This document shows, one piece after another, positions 4,439 through 6,008 of a stretch of DNA of 6,008 nucleotides. The stretch lies in NCBI GenBank assembly GCA_945890905.1, contig CAMDDI010000203.1, forward strand, positions 1 through 6,008, read 5' to 3'. The first letter of the stretch is position 1. Each line of letters starts with the position of its first letter. This stretch comes from Bacteriovorax stolpii (GTDB lineage: Bacteria; Bdellovibrionota; Bacteriovoracia; Bacteriovoracales; Bacteriovoracaceae). The notes under the pieces were generated by a model. The model was not told the DNA's origin. It did not search any database and was given only the letters and a program-made list of their open reading frames with translations. The translations under genes and the position numbers were made by a program.

Positions 4439-5863
4439 ATGCACTCAACAACTTCCAAAATTCTACTCATTATTCCTTTAATTACAGCGAGTTATTTCGC
4501 AAGCGCGGTTACTTTAGAGGACTATTTGGGAGAAGTAAAACTCAAAAATGGTGGGATCAGAGGGACTGAGAAGTCTTATCAATCTAAGGCCCTTAGAACT
4601 AATGAGGCTGCTTTATATTTCAAGCCTTCTTTCTTTTTAAACGGCGAATACTTCGATGACCAAAGGCCCACCAACGCTCCAGTATTTCAAGGAACACAAA
4701 CTTTAAGACATACTATTCGCGCAGGTCTTAATCAAAATTTGCGAACAGGGACCAAGGCCACTCTTAGTTACAACTATTTTAAAACTCAGATTAATGGAGT
4801 GAACGGAACCTTACTTCCTAACCGCCAATTTTTTGATGTGGCCCCACAGATAGAAATTTCTCAGAGTTTATGGAGAAATTTTCTTGGGTCTGAATTTGAA
4901 GCCTCTGAAACAGCTCAGAGAGCTCAAGTGGAAGTTGCCCGCTACAGTGATGAGTTCTTGCACAAGCAGCTTATGATTGCTGCAGAAAATGCTTACTGGA
5001 GACTCTACTTTGCTCAAAGAAGTCTATCCGTTCAAAAAGAGAGTCTTGAGCGCGCTAAAAAATTGCGTGAATGGAATTCACAGCGAATGCGCAATAACCT
5101 TGGTGAAGAATCAGATCTTCTTCAGGCCGAGGCCAACTTGCAGTCACGAGAAATTGACTATCAAGATACCCTAACCGAAATTGATACCGCTCTTCGTGAG
5201 TATAATTCTATTCGTGAAACTGAAGGTGTGGTTAATTTAGAAAATGCTGAAGCCAAAGATAGTTCCTATATTTTAAATGCTACTGTTCCTCCAAAAGCCA
5301 AAGTAAGGGAAGATGTTCTTGCCTTTATGGCCACGCAAAACCTTGCTAAGGCCAATTCCCAATTAGGTACCGAGAGGAATAAACCTAACTTAGAACTTTA
5401 CGGCTCTTATGCCATGTATGGACGAGATAAGCAGTATTCAGATGCTTATGATCAGGCCATGACTGCTACGCGCCCTTATTCAATCTTTGGAGTGAGATTT
5501 ACCACTCCTCTAGATTTTGGATCACTGAGTGATTACAAAAAAGCTTACGCTCAAGAAGTCGTAGCGGCAGAAATGAACTTCAAACGTAAGGCTTATGAAG
5601 TGGAGCGCGAGTGGGAAATTCTTAATCAGCGTTTTACTAATTTTAAATCTCGCTTGAAGCTCTCTCGTAAGATGGAACAAATCCAAGATAAAAAACTCAC
5701 TACGGAGAAAAAGCGCTTTAATCAAGGCCGCACCACTACTTTTCAAGTCCTTCAGTTTGAGCAAGATTTTGCCAATGCTCAACTTTTAAAACTCAGAAAT
5801 GAGAGAGATCTCATTACTGTTTATAATCAATTAAAGCTTTTCTCTGGGGTTGATCATGAGTAA
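4439..5863 (+). CDS. TolC-family outer-membrane efflux channel
   Basis: This 474-residue protein of normal TolC length would form the trimeric outer-membrane and periplasmic tunnel of a tripartite efflux pump. Residues 1-23 are a signal peptide (basic start, hydrophobic ILLIIPLITASYF) with likely cleavage after ASA at 21-23. The mature part has the two-fold TolC plan. Beta-strand-like stretches lie around 60-145 (FFLNGEYF, HTIRAGLNQN, ATLSYNYF) and 318-358 (LELYGSYAMYG, YSIFGVRFTTPLDFG). Long coiled-coil helices lie around 150-260 and 365-470. Each helical half carries the family's repeat signature: GEESDLLQAEANLQ (222-235) and GRTTTFQVLQFEQDFANAQLL (430-450, in part). The start has GAGG 4 nt upstream, inside an inverted repeat. 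Its end overlaps the RND gene start by 8 nt, which fixes an operon. No separate periplasmic adaptor gene lies between the two; one may be downstream or elsewhere. Confidence 0.93.
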   Translation: MHSTTSKILLIIPLITASYFASAVTLEDYLGEVKLKNGGIRGTEKSYQSKALRTNEAALYFKPSFFLNGEYFDDQRPTNAPVFQGTQTLRHTIRAGLNQNLRTGTKATLSYNYFKTQINGVNGTLLPNRQFFDVAPQIEISQSLWRNFLGSEFEASETAQRAQVEVARYSDEFLHKQLMIAAENAYWRLYFAQRSLSVQKESLERAKKLREWNSQRMRNNLGEESDLLQAEANLQSREIDYQDTLTEIDTALREYNSIRETEGVVNLENAEAKDSSYILNATVPPKAKVREDVLAFMATQNLAKANSQLGTERNKPNLELYGSYAMYGRDKQYSDAYDQAMTATRPYSIFGVRFTTPLDFGSLSDYKKAYAQEVVAAEMNFKRKAYEVEREWEILNQRFTNFKSRLKLSRKMEQIQDKKLTTEKKRFNQGRTTTFQVLQFEQDFANAQLLKLRNERDLITVYNQLKLFSGVDHE

Positions 5864-6008
5864 TAAAAACGATAACCAATCGTCGGGCTTTTCATTTGCA
5901 AGGCTCTCCATCAACCGTCCTATTTTCATCACTTGTCTTGTCCTTGTGACTATGATCACGGGTTATCTGTCCATGAGATCTCTCCCTGTGGATCTATTTC
6001 CGGATGTT
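5856..6008 (+). CDS. RND-family efflux transporter, N-terminal part (AcrB/HAE1-like)
   Basis: The first 51 codons of a large inner-membrane proton-driven pump are present before the right edge. After a polar cytoplasmic start, LSINRPIFIT (17-26) enters the first transmembrane helix (about 22-40). LPVDLFPDV (43-51) follows, the hallmark junction into the first periplasmic loop of hydrophobe/amphiphile-exporting RND pumps. The Arg-Pro before the helix and the Pro-rich exit are family-typical. The ATG at 5856 overlaps the end of the TolC-family gene by 8 nt (ATGAGTAA). It has GGGG at 5846-5849, 6 nt upstream, so translational coupling is likely. The complete protein would be near a thousand residues if typical. 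The substrate cannot be judged from this part. Confidence 0.92.
   Translation, partial: MSNKNDNQSSGFSFARLSINRPIFITCLVLVTMITGYLSMRSLPVDLFPDV

Noticed and set aside
5522..5782. 86-residue minus-strand reading frame
   Set aside because: It is a shadow of the coiled-coil region of the TolC-family gene.
1..6008. CRISPR array, tRNA, rRNA, transposon or phage genes
   Set aside because: No regularly spaced repeats, cloverleaf, rRNA blocks, transposase motifs or terminal repeats were seen on either strand.

Overview
The window looks like core chromosome of a Gram-negative bacterium with moderately low GC (low forties percent by eye). It encodes a TolC-type outer-membrane channel, an RND pump, an outer-membrane-type lipoprotein and many clear Shine-Dalgarno (SD) sites. 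The eukaryote-like NADP isocitrate dehydrogenase, the orphan receiver protein, the lipoprotein with a non-classical lipobox and the codon style would fit a Bdellovibrionota/Bacteriovorax-like bacterium. That placement is an inference from style, not a proof.

Left part (1-1533, minus strand): the N-terminal 90 codons of a Ppx/GppA-family phosphatase run off the left edge. Upstream of it lies a complete type II NADP-dependent isocitrate dehydrogenase gene (icd). A compact intrinsic terminator sits between the two, only 12 nt before the phosphatase start codon. A credible sigma70-like promoter precedes icd.

Divergent spacer (1534-1807): it carries the icd promoter on the minus strand. On the plus strand it holds a G/C-rich run able to form hairpins, ending at the SD of the next gene. 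Centre (1808-3019, plus strand): a two-gene unit encodes a hemerythrin-like HHE protein and a four-helix membrane protein resembling DUF4383. It is followed by a perfect 10-bp hairpin lacking a T-tract.

Right part (3127-6008, plus strand): a promoter and SD lead into a probable lipoprotein with an OmpA-like C-terminal region. Next is a stand-alone response-regulator receiver protein, then an intrinsic terminator. The last unit is an efflux operon: a complete TolC-family channel overlapping by 8 nt an RND inner-membrane transporter that runs off the right edge. The SD of the TolC-family gene lies inside a 9-bp perfect inverted repeat, the clearest unexplained regulatory structure here.

No tRNA, rRNA, CRISPR, insertion sequence or phage gene was seen. 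The gene content is mostly ordinary. The interest lies in the regulatory structures and in the hemerythrin/membrane-protein pair.
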